This document shows positions 9,409-17,962 of a stretch of DNA of 64,000 nt, in pieces. Below the pieces are notes generated by a model, which made no database searches, was not told where the DNA came from, and saw only the letters and a program-made list of their open reading frames with translations. Every line of letters starts with the position of its first letter. Positions within the stretch are counted from its first letter, which is position 1. The stretch is from Ktedonobacter racemifer DSM 44963 (GTDB taxonomy: Bacteria > Chloroflexota > Ktedonobacteria > Ktedonobacterales > Ktedonobacteraceae), in NCBI RefSeq assembly GCF_000178855.1, contig NZ_ADVG01000001.1, positions 2,331,481 through 2,395,480 on the forward strand. Direction: 5' to 3'. The position numbers and the translations under genes were made by a program.

Positions 9409-9600
9409 TTGCCCACTTCCCCTCTTCTCATTCCTTACACCATCCGTATTCTTCCTCTCTTGCAAGAGTACGTCTACCAGCATGGAGAACGGCTACGAGC
9501 GGTATTGGGAAAGCAATTTGAGGCAATAATGCCAGCAGAATCGCAACTATTCGATGGAGATAGTGACATTTTGACAGCGACAGACCTCTTTATAGTATAA
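9409..9600 (+). CDS. short hypothetical ORF
   Basis: 63 codons ending 55 bases before the IS630 insertion. No family is recognised, there is no clear ribosome binding site, and it may be a gene fragment. Confidence 0.2.
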   Translation: MPTSPLLIPYTIRILPLLQEYVYQHGERLRAVLGKQFEAIMPAESQLFDGDSDILTATDLFIV

Positions 9601-9654
9601 AACAGTACAAGTATGATAACGCTAGCTTTCTCGAGGTCTTGAAGCAACTATCTA

Positions 9655-10869
9655 GTGCTCCGTTCGTTAAATGCGGTAAGAAAAGAGCCGCCGATAGTGG
9701 CGACGAGTCTTGGGAGGCCGTCCCCAAACCCAGGGCTTGGCTCGGTGGTTGAGTTGCGCGGTCGCCACGCGCCTGGCCAGATCAATCTCGCTCGGGTTGG
9801 CAAAGCTCTGGCCGGCGAAGGCATCGCGGCGGAAGAGCCGCCACCAGCCTTCTTGCAGGTTGAGCCAGCACGCTCCTTTGGGAATGAAGACGTGGTGGAT
9901 GCGGGGATGTTCTGCCAGCCAGGTGCGGGTTTCCAGGCTGTTGTGGCTGCTCAGATTATCTGTGATAATGAAAATGTCGCCCGTTGGATTGTCGGCTTCG
10001 ATCAGTTTGAGCAACTCGATAGAATTCGTCGAGTTGCGCGCGGGCGCACAGCGGGTGAGTTCTTTGCCATCGCGCACACGCAACGCCCCATAGATCCAGG
10101 TTTTCTCCAGTCCTCGGCTGTACTCCAGAGGCGCTTTGATCCGGTGCCCATTCGGCGACCAGCCAGGTGCTGGGGGAAAGCTGCGGGGCAAGACCGGCCC
10201 TAATTCGTCGGTACAGATGGTCGTCGAGCCTGCGGGTGGGTCGGTGTAGTGGCTGACGACCGCTACCCTTTTGGGACGCGCGTCTTTTTCATCGCTGGTC
10301 CCCCAACTGTGGGTCCGACGCCACCGCACCCCTTCGCGCAGCAAGATCGTACGGATCTGGCTGCGTTTCACGGCAATCCCGGCTTCCTTGGCTGCCTGGG
10401 CCAGTGCATCCAGGCTCCACTGCGCGGCTTTTTGCTCCTCTCTGGCCTCCAGGCTTCCGTCAGTGTACCTGACCAACCGCCCGGGAGGCGGCTGCTTGGC
10501 CAGGGCAATGATCCGGCTGTCATCTTCTGTCGTCAAGCGACGAGGACGGCCGGCTTTGGGTCGATCACCCAGCCCCTCAATCCCCCCTGTCTCAAAGCGG
10601 TGCAACCGACGGCGCACGGTCTGCGCGTCACAGTGCAGGGCCTGCGCAATGGCTTCCACGCGTTCTCCATCCCAGCTGCGCACGACCATCTGTGCATGCA
10701 GGATCCAATCCGCTGGTCCATGCCGGCTGGCGGCCAGTTTGCGCACTCGCCTCTCTTCGCGTTCATCTTGCGCTGCTCGCGCTCGCAGGATCTTCGGCAT
10801 CTCTCGCGCTCCTTTCTCTTTTCCACCTTCCTCTCTTCTGATTCTATCACCACTTCACGAACGGAGCAC
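9655..10869. mobile_element. complete IS630-family insertion sequence
   Basis: A 1215-bp element. Its ends are inverted repeats: GTGCTCCGTTCGTTAA at the left and the complement of GTGCTCCGTTCGTGAA at the right. Both sides are flanked by TA (9653-9654 and 10870-10871), the target duplicated by the IS630/Tc1 family. It carries one intact transposase on the minus strand. Confidence 0.92.
9667..10800 (-). CDS. IS630-family DDE transposase
   Basis: 377 residues. An N-terminal helix-turn-helix of the Tc1/IS630 type (about 45-90, with RRRLHRFETGGIEGL) is followed by a second HTH-like region and the catalytic domain. The triad is visible as Asp198 (CTDELG), Asp281 (ITDNLSSH) and Glu317 (NLQEGWW). 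It should cut and paste the element at TA dinucleotides. No frameshift is seen and the terminal repeats match well, so the element looks recent and possibly active. Confidence 0.93.
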   Translation of the reverse strand: MPKILRARAAQDEREERRVRKLAASRHGPADWILHAQMVVRSWDGERVEAIAQALHCDAQTVRRRLHRFETGGIEGLGDRPKAGRPRRLTTEDDSRIIALAKQPPPGRLVRYTDGSLEAREEQKAAQWSLDALAQAAKEAGIAVKRSQIRTILLREGVRWRRTHSWGTSDEKDARPKRVAVVSHYTDPPAGSTTICTDELGPVLPRSFPPAPGWSPNGHRIKAPLEYSRGLEKTWIYGALRVRDGKELTRCAPARNSTNSIELLKLIEADNPTGDIFIITDNLSSHNSLETRTWLAEHPRIHHVFIPKGACWLNLQEGWWRLFRRDAFAGQSFANPSEIDLARRVATAQLNHRAKPWVWGRPPKTRRHYRRLFSYRI

Positions 10870-10888
10870 TAGTATTTGAGCCCAAGCA

Positions 10889-11149
10889 TCACCTCGCAGT
10901 GTTCAATTTCCTCCTCTCCCGTCGTGTTTCATATTGTTGACGTAAGTTCTCTGCCACGAGAGATTGAATTGCCTCTTCATACGTCTGAACAGTGTCAGGA
11001 ATGAGAGCATAGGGACCATAGACGAGTTGCTCCTGCTGTAAATGTCGAATTCGGTGTAAGTCATTCCCAATCCACTGACACTCCAGAACGGCAAATGTCT
11101 TCTCCTTCACTTTGCTTACTCTCCTCACATTCTCAGCAATCTCTACCAA
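10889..11149 (-). CDS. hypothetical protein of 86 residues
   Basis: A charged protein with a long Glu/Arg-rich C-terminal helix (EEAIQSLVAENLRQQYETRRERRK). The start shown is TTG and no convincing ribosome site is visible. It ends 20 bases from the IS630 element, so it may be the truncated end of a longer gene. No family is recognised. Confidence 0.35.
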   Translation of the reverse strand: MVEIAENVRRVSKVKEKTFAVLECQWIGNDLHRIRHLQQEQLVYGPYALIPDTVQTYEEAIQSLVAENLRQQYETRRERRKLNTAR

Positions 11150-11250
11150 TAAGAAGTCTTACAATCAGAACGTGTGATGACCTTTGCAGGAAGCATAATC
11201 TAGAAAGAGAGCCCCTTCAAGAGTCATTTTTGCAAATTTGATGGTGTCAT

Positions 11251-11690
11251 TTGCTGGAGGCTTCCTTTTCAATCATGGCAAAAAGACGACAAGCACTTCA
11301 AAACACAGCAGATCTTGCCCTCAATCACACATTCACGATGCCATTGCATCGCCAGTTGTATGATCGACTGCGTCATGCCATCCTGAGTGGTCAATTGCAA
11401 CCAGGTCAAGTCCTCCCATCAACACGGGTTCTGGCAAGCGAATTAGGTTTTTCTCTGAATACAGTGAGCAATGCCTATGAACATCTCTGTGCTGAAGGCT
11501 ATATCGAAAGAAGGGTCGGGCAGGGGACCAGGGTAGCGTGCGACCTTCCTGAGACCTTTTTCCTTCCCAAAGGAGTTCCACAGGGAAAAACAGCTCCCGA
11601 CGAAAGCACACACTCCACCCTCTTCTTGTCTCACTTGGGAGAGGCACTCACGTGCCAAGCCCAATTGGCTGAACACCTGTCAGCATTGGC
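11251..11690 (+). pseudogene. MocR/GntR-type regulator, N-terminal fragment
   Basis: About 145 residues remain. The winged helix of the GntR family is clear (LHRQLYDRLRHAILSGQL, then LPSTRVLASELG, LNTVSNAYEHL and the wing IERRVGQGTRV). In MocR proteins this is followed by an aminotransferase-like domain of about 350 residues; here it is lost. The frame instead runs into the 3' end of a serine recombinase read antisense, ending artificially near 11841. The junction is near 11690. Confidence 0.8.
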
Positions 11691-12671
11691 GAGTAGGCGA
11701 TACTTACCCTTGGGCGCAAATCCTCTATGGTCGGGTATTTACCGCGCACTCGCTTCTCTGGCGGGATGGGTGCTACTGTTAAGAATATCAAGCGCGTTCC
11801 GCTTCTCTGGAATGTTGCATCGTGGTACTTGCCGCGCATGACATTGATAAACTCTATGAATTCCGCCACCCGTTGTCGGTAGCGTTCGGTCACCTCTACT
11901 AAGCTCCGGCTATTGGTATGCTCAGACTCGTAGCGCTCTAACTGCTCCTGTTTTACTCGCAAGTCTTCGGTGATGAGTTCGTAGTAGTAGCTGCCTTCAG
12001 GGTGCTTACTGCGTTCCGTGAGCGCATAGTCAATGCGAGTCTTTAACTCTACCATCTGCTCCTGGCCGTGCGTATCTTCTAACATAGTGCGCACCGTGCG
12101 CTCAAGCTCCTGGTCAATTTTAGCCTGGATGCGGTCTAAACGCTCAAACACTTTGCAGCAATCTTCCCACACAATCTCGTTGACTAGACTAGCGCGGACT
12201 ACCGGAATGTCAGGGCATTTGTCGTACTTGTTGCGGCGGTTGGCGCAGCAGTAGTAGGGCCAAACATATTTTTTTGCGCCGTATGGTCCAGGTCGACATT
12301 CTCCACTTGCAAGTACCACAGCGGATATGGCCGCGCAGCAGAAACGCTTCCGGCACTCGCGACAGGTTGCTTAAATCCACCTGGTTATTGGCAAGCTTGC
12401 GCTGGGCGCGCTCGAACATCAGGCGCGACACGATAGCAGGCAAGCCGTCCTCGACCTCGATGCGCTGGGGATGGGGTACGCGCTTGGTACGCCCCTGCTC
12501 GTCAACTACCGTCTGGCGTTTACAGATTACTAGCGTCCCGATGCTGACCGGGTTGCGCAAAAAGTCATAGACGGTGGTATGCATCTAATGCTGGGCGCGT
12601 TTAGCACCGGGGAAACGAGTCTGTGTCGGCATCGGTATGCCGTCCTCTTCCAGCTTGTGAACGATGCCACC
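11648..12671 (-). pseudogene. large serine recombinase, broken C-terminal part
   Basis: Three successive frames make up the recombinase and coiled-coil domains. 12585-12671 codes LEEDGIPMPTQTRFPG; 12210-12584 codes TVYDFLRNPVSIGTLVICK and a CxxC zinc-ribbon half; 11648-12319 codes YYCCANRRNKYDKCPD, the coiled coil and a RVSIAYSP-like end. The N-terminal catalytic domain with its Ser is absent, cut off where a TnpB element is inserted. It therefore has two frameshifts and a truncation. Such recombinases integrate phages or large elements. Confidence 0.85.
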
Positions 12672-12845
12672 TGAGAGCTCCCCGTGCGAAAGCAGCGGGG
12701 GTTCCAGGGGTTCGGCCCACGCTTCCTGCTCTTCACCCCGAAGGAGATGAGCTGGCTCTAGTGGTGGTTCCCCTGACCTTTTGGGCAGACGCGCTCCGGC
12801 TCTGGTCAGACCAAAGCTTCGGGGCATGCTCTGCCCTTCTTTCGC
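12672..12845 (-). ncRNA. right end / candidate omega RNA of the TnpB element (copy A)
   Basis: It overlaps the 3' end of the tnpB frame and runs, on the minus strand, from GCGCGAAAGAAGGGCAG to GGGGAGCTCTCAG. The same sequence recurs as orphan copies at 17085 and 63065. It holds GC-rich inverted repeats and ends sharply at CTCTCAG, where the three copies diverge, as expected where element end meets guide. The first bases beyond (the would-be guide) read GTGGCATCGTTCACAA. Confidence 0.6.
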
Positions 12846-14277
12846 GCGTTGTGCTGTACGCTCGTGTGCTGCCCGCAGGCGCGCCTCCGCACCTTCCCAA
12901 TACGCCTGGTATCGGGCACACGAGGGAATAGGGTCTGCTGGATCAAGGGAGGCGGCAAGATACGCCGAATACAGGTCACGTTGGACGGGACCCACGCCAC
13001 AGGAGCACTGATGCCAACGCTGAGAGAGCGGCTTCTTCACCCGCTTGCCACAGCCGTGACACCATTGGCTCAGCGCCGTCGTGCGTGTGGGAACTTCCAC
13101 CAGGGTGCCGCCCGTGCTTGCAACGGTGCGTCTCAACCATTCTATAAACATCCCTGGGGCGCGCAGTCCCACACTCTTGCCAAACTGCTTTTGCCATGCC
13201 TTGTAGGAAATCTTTTCGAGGATGATGGTCTTGCCCTGTGCAACCACCTCATGCACCTTGCGGCCATGCAGGCTCTTGCGGTGCGCTGCCAGCTTGCGCT
13301 CTTTGGTCACTTTGCGCCGCCGGGTGGCCTGGTAGCGCTTACTCTGCTTCCACCGCAGTTTCTTGTTGCCCTGCTTCTTGATGCGCCCCTTCTCGTCGTA
13401 GTTCTCCGGATTGGCGGCTCGCCGCTGTCGCTCCATCTGCCGTTGCAAACGGCGAATGGCACGGGCCTCAGGTGCCAGTTCCGCGCAGAACACCTCCAGG
13501 CTCGCTTCCCCTTCCTGAGGGAAGAGGGCCAGGGTCGAGGGACCGAGATCCCCCCCAACGATACCTTGCCCAACCGTGTGCTTGGGTTTGTGGTGGGGCT
13601 TGCCTTCCAAGGCCAGTTGCACGCGCGTAGCGATAGCCCTGTGTATCAGCGCCAGCCGCTTTGGGGCTGCTGGCGGGACGTTGAATGAGGCGGGTATACT
13701 TGATGCGGTGCCTGAGCCCATGGGGCACCACTTCATCCTTCCAATCGATGAGGGCGGGCAGCTGGTCTCCGTTCCAGAGCACAAACCCTGCATTTCCGGC
13801 CTCGGGTGGCTGCAGGACAAAGCGGAGACTGGTATCATTGCGTTTGTTCTCGATGCTGGAGAAACCGCGTCCTCGGCTCTTAAAACGCACCCGTCTCGCC
13901 TGGCCCAGGCAGACGCGGTTGAGGGCGCGATAGGCGCGGGTGGCCAGGGTTTGAGCCAGCACCGCCTCGATATGTTCCGCAATCCAGCCGACGCGCAGTC
14001 CTTTGACCGCTTCATGCAGAGCGGCTCCAGAGAAACTATACCTCTTGCGCAAAGCGGAGAAGGCGGCGGCTCGTTCCGCTTTGTGGGTGCGAGGAAGGGC
14101 ACGAGCCTCTTGCCAGGCGAGGTCAGCCCGCATGCGGCGCAGGCGCCTCTGTCCTTCGGAGAGGATGGCATTGTAGAGCTGACGAGCGGCTTCCAGGTGA
14201 GCACGCAGGCGGGCGGCTTGCCCTGCATTGACGACCAGGGGCAGTTCGAGCAGAAGGGTTATGCGCCATAAGCGCAC
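12672..14277 (-). pseudogene. TnpB (IS200/IS605-type OrfB), frameshifted
   Basis: The N-terminal half (GTG start at 14275-14277, reading to about 13690) has the usual opening with LYNAILSEGQRR and RIKYTRL. The C-terminal half continues in another frame from about 13690, with Asp in GGDLGPSTLAL, Glu in IILEKISYKAW, the zinc ribbon CHGCG...CSCG and the last Asp in QRDLYSAYL. All three RuvC residues survive, so only the single frameshift breaks it. TnpB is an RNA-guided nuclease that uses an RNA from its own right end. The element sits inside the serine recombinase gene. Confidence 0.85.
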
Positions 14278-14515
14278 CGCTCCGCATGAAAACGGCTTCA
14301 GCGGGCTATACTTGTGGAGGAAAGATCCCAAGAATGAAAACAACCCCCTTACTAAGGTGAGAAAGCTTGAAGCAGAAGCTGTCTTCGGGCGTCTGGAAGA
14401 ACCGCTCATTGTCGCTCCAATGCTGGAAGCACGAAGAGGAAACTCTCATCATGGAAAGACGCCCTCTTGGGGATCTTTCAAGACATCTGTCAAACAGGTT
14501 TCAGGAGGAATGGCG
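14278..14515 (+). other. leader of the IS110 element, possible bridge-RNA region
   Basis: About 240 bases with no gene lie between the TnpB start and the IS110 transposase. IS110-group elements are known to encode a bridge RNA in the non-coding left end upstream of the recombinase. The spacing fits, but I could not identify the two guide loops by eye. The TnpB element's left end must also lie here. Confidence 0.35.
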
Positions 14516-16434
14516 ATGGAAGTAGTGTATCCACGATGCAGTGGTCTCGATGTCCATAAGCGCTTTGTGGTGGCCTGCTTGAGTATCGTCGAGAACGGGC
14601 AGCGTCACAAAGAACTGCGACAGGTCGGCACGATGACCAGTGATATCCTGGCATTAAAAGGATGGCTTCAGGCTTCAGGTTGTCACCAGATTGCGATGGA
14701 ATCCACTGGTGTGTTTTGGAAACCCCTGTATCACTTGCTCGAAGACTCCTTCGAGATCGTGCTGGTGAATGCCCAGCATATGAAGGCGGTACCTGGACGA
14801 AAAACCGATGTGAAAGACGCCGAGTGGATTGCGGATCTGTTGCAGCATGGCCTGCTCAAAGCTTCCTTTCTCCCAAGCTCAGAGCAGCAGGCCGTGCGCG
14901 ACCTGACGCGGACACGGATGCGTTTGCTTCAGGAGCGTACCCGTCTGATCAATCGCATTCAAAAAGTTCTCGAAGATGCCAACCTCAAACTGGCCTCGGT
15001 CGTTTCTGACGTCATGGGAGTAACCGGGCAGGCGATTCTCCAGGCGCTGGTGGCTGGGCAGGAAAATCCTGAGTGCCTGGCCCATTTGGCGCGCGGGAGC
15101 CTGGTCAAGAAAGAAGATCAGTTGCAAGCTGCCTTGCAAGGCAAGCTGGCTCCGCATCACCGGATGCAGCTCGAAGAACTGCTTCAGTTGATTGCCACGT
15201 TAGATCACTCGATTGCTCGCTTTGATCGGGAGGTGGCTGAACGTTTACACCAATTTGATGCCCTCATTGAACGAATGGATGCGGTGACAGGACTCTCTCG
15301 ACGGAGCATCGAAGTATTGCTCGGCGAACTGGGCTGGGATATGAGTCACTTCCCAGATGCGGCCCATGCGGCTTCATGGGTGGGGATCGTGCGCTGTATC
15401 ACGCACTTGAGTATCCCTGGCGCAGCCAGGAGGAACTCGAAAGGAGGTTCTTGGGTCAATTGCTTACCTTGAGTCGAAAGACAACGGGGACAAGAGCATG
15501 CCACTGAAAGCGAGAGGAAACCAGAAGACGCTTATGGAACCGTCTCGCAAGACCCGTGCAATATGGTGAGAGCTACACTGCTCAAATTCCAATCCCCAAT
15601 CGGTGTATGCCCACACCCATCGCTACAGCGTCTAAGAGCGGTGTCGCCTCATGGAGTGAACTCAGATGCCGACACTCCACCTTTCGTGAGGCGAGATGAT
15701 GGACAGCGAGTCTCTTGAAGGGGATGAGTGGAACACCTACGTTGTGCTCGTACGTACTCAAGTGACGGAATGCAGGATGACCTAAAAGGGGAGACCCTCA
15801 TGGTTACGGAGCTTGGATAGTACTCCTCGGAGTCACGCCCGATCAGGGAAGCCAGGAGAGCTGGCCACAGGGGGAAGCCAAACAGGTGCTTGGAGTCTTC
15901 CTCTCAGGGAGGTGCGCGAGATGCGCTTCTGCCATAACTGAAGGAAGACTCACTGGAAACAGAGAAGCACTGGAGAGCGCCGTGCCTGGAAACTCGCATG
16001 CGGCGTTCGGAGGAGGGCCGGGGGAAAAGGGCTGTTTATGCAGTACCTCGCCCGCGGCCTATCCTACTGTCCAGGTCAACATGCGCACGGGAGGCAAACA
16101 ACAGAGTGGCCGTACGCGTCAAGGCAATCGCTGGGCCAAAGCGGTCCTTATTCAGGCGGCGCACGCGGCAGGTCGTACTCGGACCTATCTAGGCGAACAA
16201 TACCGTCGGATCAGTGCACGGCGGGGAAGCAAGAAAGCGGCAATGGCGGTCGGCCACAGCATTCTGGTGATTTTCTATCACATGGTCAAGACAGGTGAGC
16301 CGTATCACGAGAAAGGAGCTGATTACTTTATCACGGTCAATAAGCAGCAGATTCAACAACGGCTGGTTCGCCAATTGGAACGCCTGGGCAACACAGTCAT
16401 TTTGCAGCCTCAAGCCGAGACGACCCTCGCTTAA
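14516..16434 (+). pseudogene. IS110-family transposase split by a group II intron
   Basis: Exon 1 (14516-15388, 291 codons) carries the DEDD residues Asp12 (GLDVHK), Glu62 (AMESTGVFW) and Asp98/Asp101 (RKTDVKDAEW), ending at HAASWVGI. Exon 2 (16068-16434) begins with CPGQH and then, one base out of frame, RTGGKQQSGRTRQGNRW to the family C-terminus AVGHSILVIFYHM. Joining the exons at the predicted splice sites restores the conserved WxGxCPG motif, but a one-base shift after CPGQH still breaks the frame. AGGAGG sits 7 bases before the ATG at 14516. Compare IS110 proteins of about 400 residues. Confidence 0.88.
15389..16067 (+). ncRNA. ORF-less group II intron
   Basis: A 679-base insertion in the IS110 gene. 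It starts with the group II 5' signature GTGCG. Domain V is a 34-base hairpin at 15975-16008 with the AGC catalytic triad, an outer stem GAGCGCCG/CGGCGTTC and a GAAA-type loop. Domain I-III-like blocks precede it (for example GGGGAGACC and GGTTACGGAGC near 15790-15815), and it ends ...CCTATCCTAC. No reverse-transcriptase frame lies inside, so mobility would need a maturase supplied from elsewhere. The exact 3' end could be off by a base. Confidence 0.85.
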
Positions 16435-16755
16435 GCGCTCTTACGTCATCTGAACAATTGAGAAAGAGAGTTCAGATTTTAGGGGGAGATTTCTTGTCTC
16501 TCGTCCCAAGTTTTCAGAGGAAAGGTGGGAGTGGCAGGCCGTTTCTCCTGCTGTTCCTTCTTCTTGCGTTGCCCCAGGCATTTCTTTGGCATGCCTGCTC
16601 CTCCTTCAATCTCATACGTGCAATCGATCCTCGCACGTCTATTGTACCAGAGAGTCGAGAAGAACGCAAGTTCTAGAAGGCTGGCTTTTTCCGGTCCTCA
16701 CGCTCACGCGGGGGTGGCGATTCATCCCCGGCATCAATGACCGGGGCTTTCTCGC
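16435..16755. other. gap with no recognised feature
   Basis: This should contain the right end of the IS110 element. Short frames exist on both strands but none resembles a known protein. Confidence 0.4.
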
Positions 16756-16905
16756 CACCTTCTCTGTAAACTTGCGGATATGGACAAGCCAGGACGGAGG
16801 AAAAAACCGGAATGGATGAAACAAATGGCCGCTCGACGGCGCAAGACCCTTGTGGTCTGTCGTTCCTGCCATGAAGCCATCCACGGAGGAAGATCAACCA
16901 CACCT
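16756..16905 (+). pseudogene. C-terminal HNH fragment of a group II intron maturase
   Basis: The frame reads CKLADMDKPGRRKKPEWMKQM, then ARRRKTLVVCRSCHEAIHGG. This is the end of the LtrA-type reverse transcriptase/maturase with its HNH endonuclease half (the CxxCH...IH motif). Everything upstream (RT, X domain, first zinc pair) is missing. A maturase fragment 700 bases past an ORF-less intron suggests two separate intron events or one rearranged intron. Confidence 0.75.
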
Positions 16906-17084
16906 TTTCGGAAAGTGGGAACGGCGGGGAAATCTTGCCCGCTCGATTCGGGAAGAGGGTAACGGAAAAGGCCCGTGAAGGGCCTCGCCGGTCCCCTACT
17001 TCATTCGGTGGCGGATCGTCAGAAAAGTACGAAGAAACGCAACTCGCTGGCGATCTAGCCTACCACACGAGCGTACTCATCAAC

Positions 17085-17263
17085 GCGCGAAAGAGGGGCA
17101 GATGCTGCCCCGAAGCTTTGGCATCCCAAAGCCGGAGCGCGTCTGCCCAACTGTCCAGGGGAACCGACACAAGAGCCAGCCTTTTTGCTTCGGCATGCAA
17201 GACTGGAAGCGTGGAACGAACACCTGGAACCCCCGCGCTAAAGCAGCAGGGAGCTCTCAGATG
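17085..17263 (+). ncRNA. orphan TnpB right end / candidate omega RNA (copy B)
   Basis: It matches the right end of the TnpB element at 12672 along its length (GCGCGAAAGAGGGGCAG, CCCCGAAGCTTTGG, GGAGCGCGTCTGCCCA, and the end GGGAGCTCTCAG) but has no tnpB next to it. The first bases past the end are ATGCTAATATCCTCGT. It may be a solo element end or a stand-alone guide RNA locus. Confidence 0.55.
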
Positions 17264-17344
17264 CTAATATCCTCGTCCTACCTCTATCGGTGACTCTGTG
17301 CCTGATCCACCGATCAACTTCTGCCTCCAGAGGCATGGTTAAGG

Positions 17345-17911
17345 TTACTCATTTAAGCGGCTCTTATCCAGCATGCGAGATGTAGCCACATGCTGAAGAG
17401 TTATGCGAAAAAACTGGATATCGGTGACTTCATACATGGGATTCTTCCCTGCGTCGTCACACTTGCGCAAGAGGAGAGCATCTTCGGCCCAGGGATTCGC
17501 TGCAAACGCAGACACCTCCTCCTGACTCATAAGCCCTCCCTGTTGGATCATCGTCTGCTGCGAGATTGGTGAAAGGGTAGACCAGTATCCCTGGTCAGTC
17601 GTACAGAGATAGCGTTTTGCGTCAGCATGGGCACCAATGACCCAGGCGATGCGTTCACCAAAGAGAGGTCGTACCAATTGCGCTGCCCAGGGAGCATGTT
17701 CAGCTTCCGCAACACGACCATCGCCAAGGTCATGGAGGAGTCCCGCGACGATGAGTTCGTCGTCCGCTCCTAAGTGACGCAATTGTTCTGCGGTCTGGAG
17801 TTGGTGTTGCCAGAGGTCAACCAGCTCTCCATCGCTCATGCCTTGCTGCTCTTCGAGCGCCGCCCAAGCTTCATCCGCGGTTTGAAATGGTTCCAGGTTT
17901 TTGGTTGTCAT
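17345..17911 (-). CDS. PhnZ-like HD-domain diiron oxygenase
   Basis: 188 residues, the length of PhnZ/TmpB. The HD metal set is visible: His36, His60-Asp61 (LLHDLGDG), His72, His95 (IGAHADAKRYL) and Asp152/153 (RKCDDAGK). The C-terminal LMSQEEVSAFAANP block is typical of PhnZ-type proteins. PhnZ itself oxidatively cleaves 2-amino-1-hydroxyethylphosphonate. The gene is the last of the phn operon, 51 bases after phnM, so a role in breaking a C-P bond is likely; the substrate is inferred only. No PhnY-type hydroxylase is in the window. Confidence 0.75.
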   Translation of the reverse strand: MTTKNLEPFQTADEAWAALEEQQGMSDGELVDLWQHQLQTAEQLRHLGADDELIVAGLLHDLGDGRVAEAEHAPWAAQLVRPLFGERIAWVIGAHADAKRYLCTTDQGYWSTLSPISQQTMIQQGGLMSQEEVSAFAANPWAEDALLLRKCDDAGKNPMYEVTDIQFFRITLQHVATSRMLDKSRLNE

Positions 17912-17962
17912 TATCTCTTACTCCTACAAATGTGCTTCAGGCCGTTTTGTACTTTACAATAA

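Noticed and set aside
13660..13700. Programmed frameshifting in the TnpB gene at CCCCAAAG.
   Set aside because: The needed shift is +1, while the run would favour -1, and TnpB proteins are not known to need frameshifting; a mutation is simpler.
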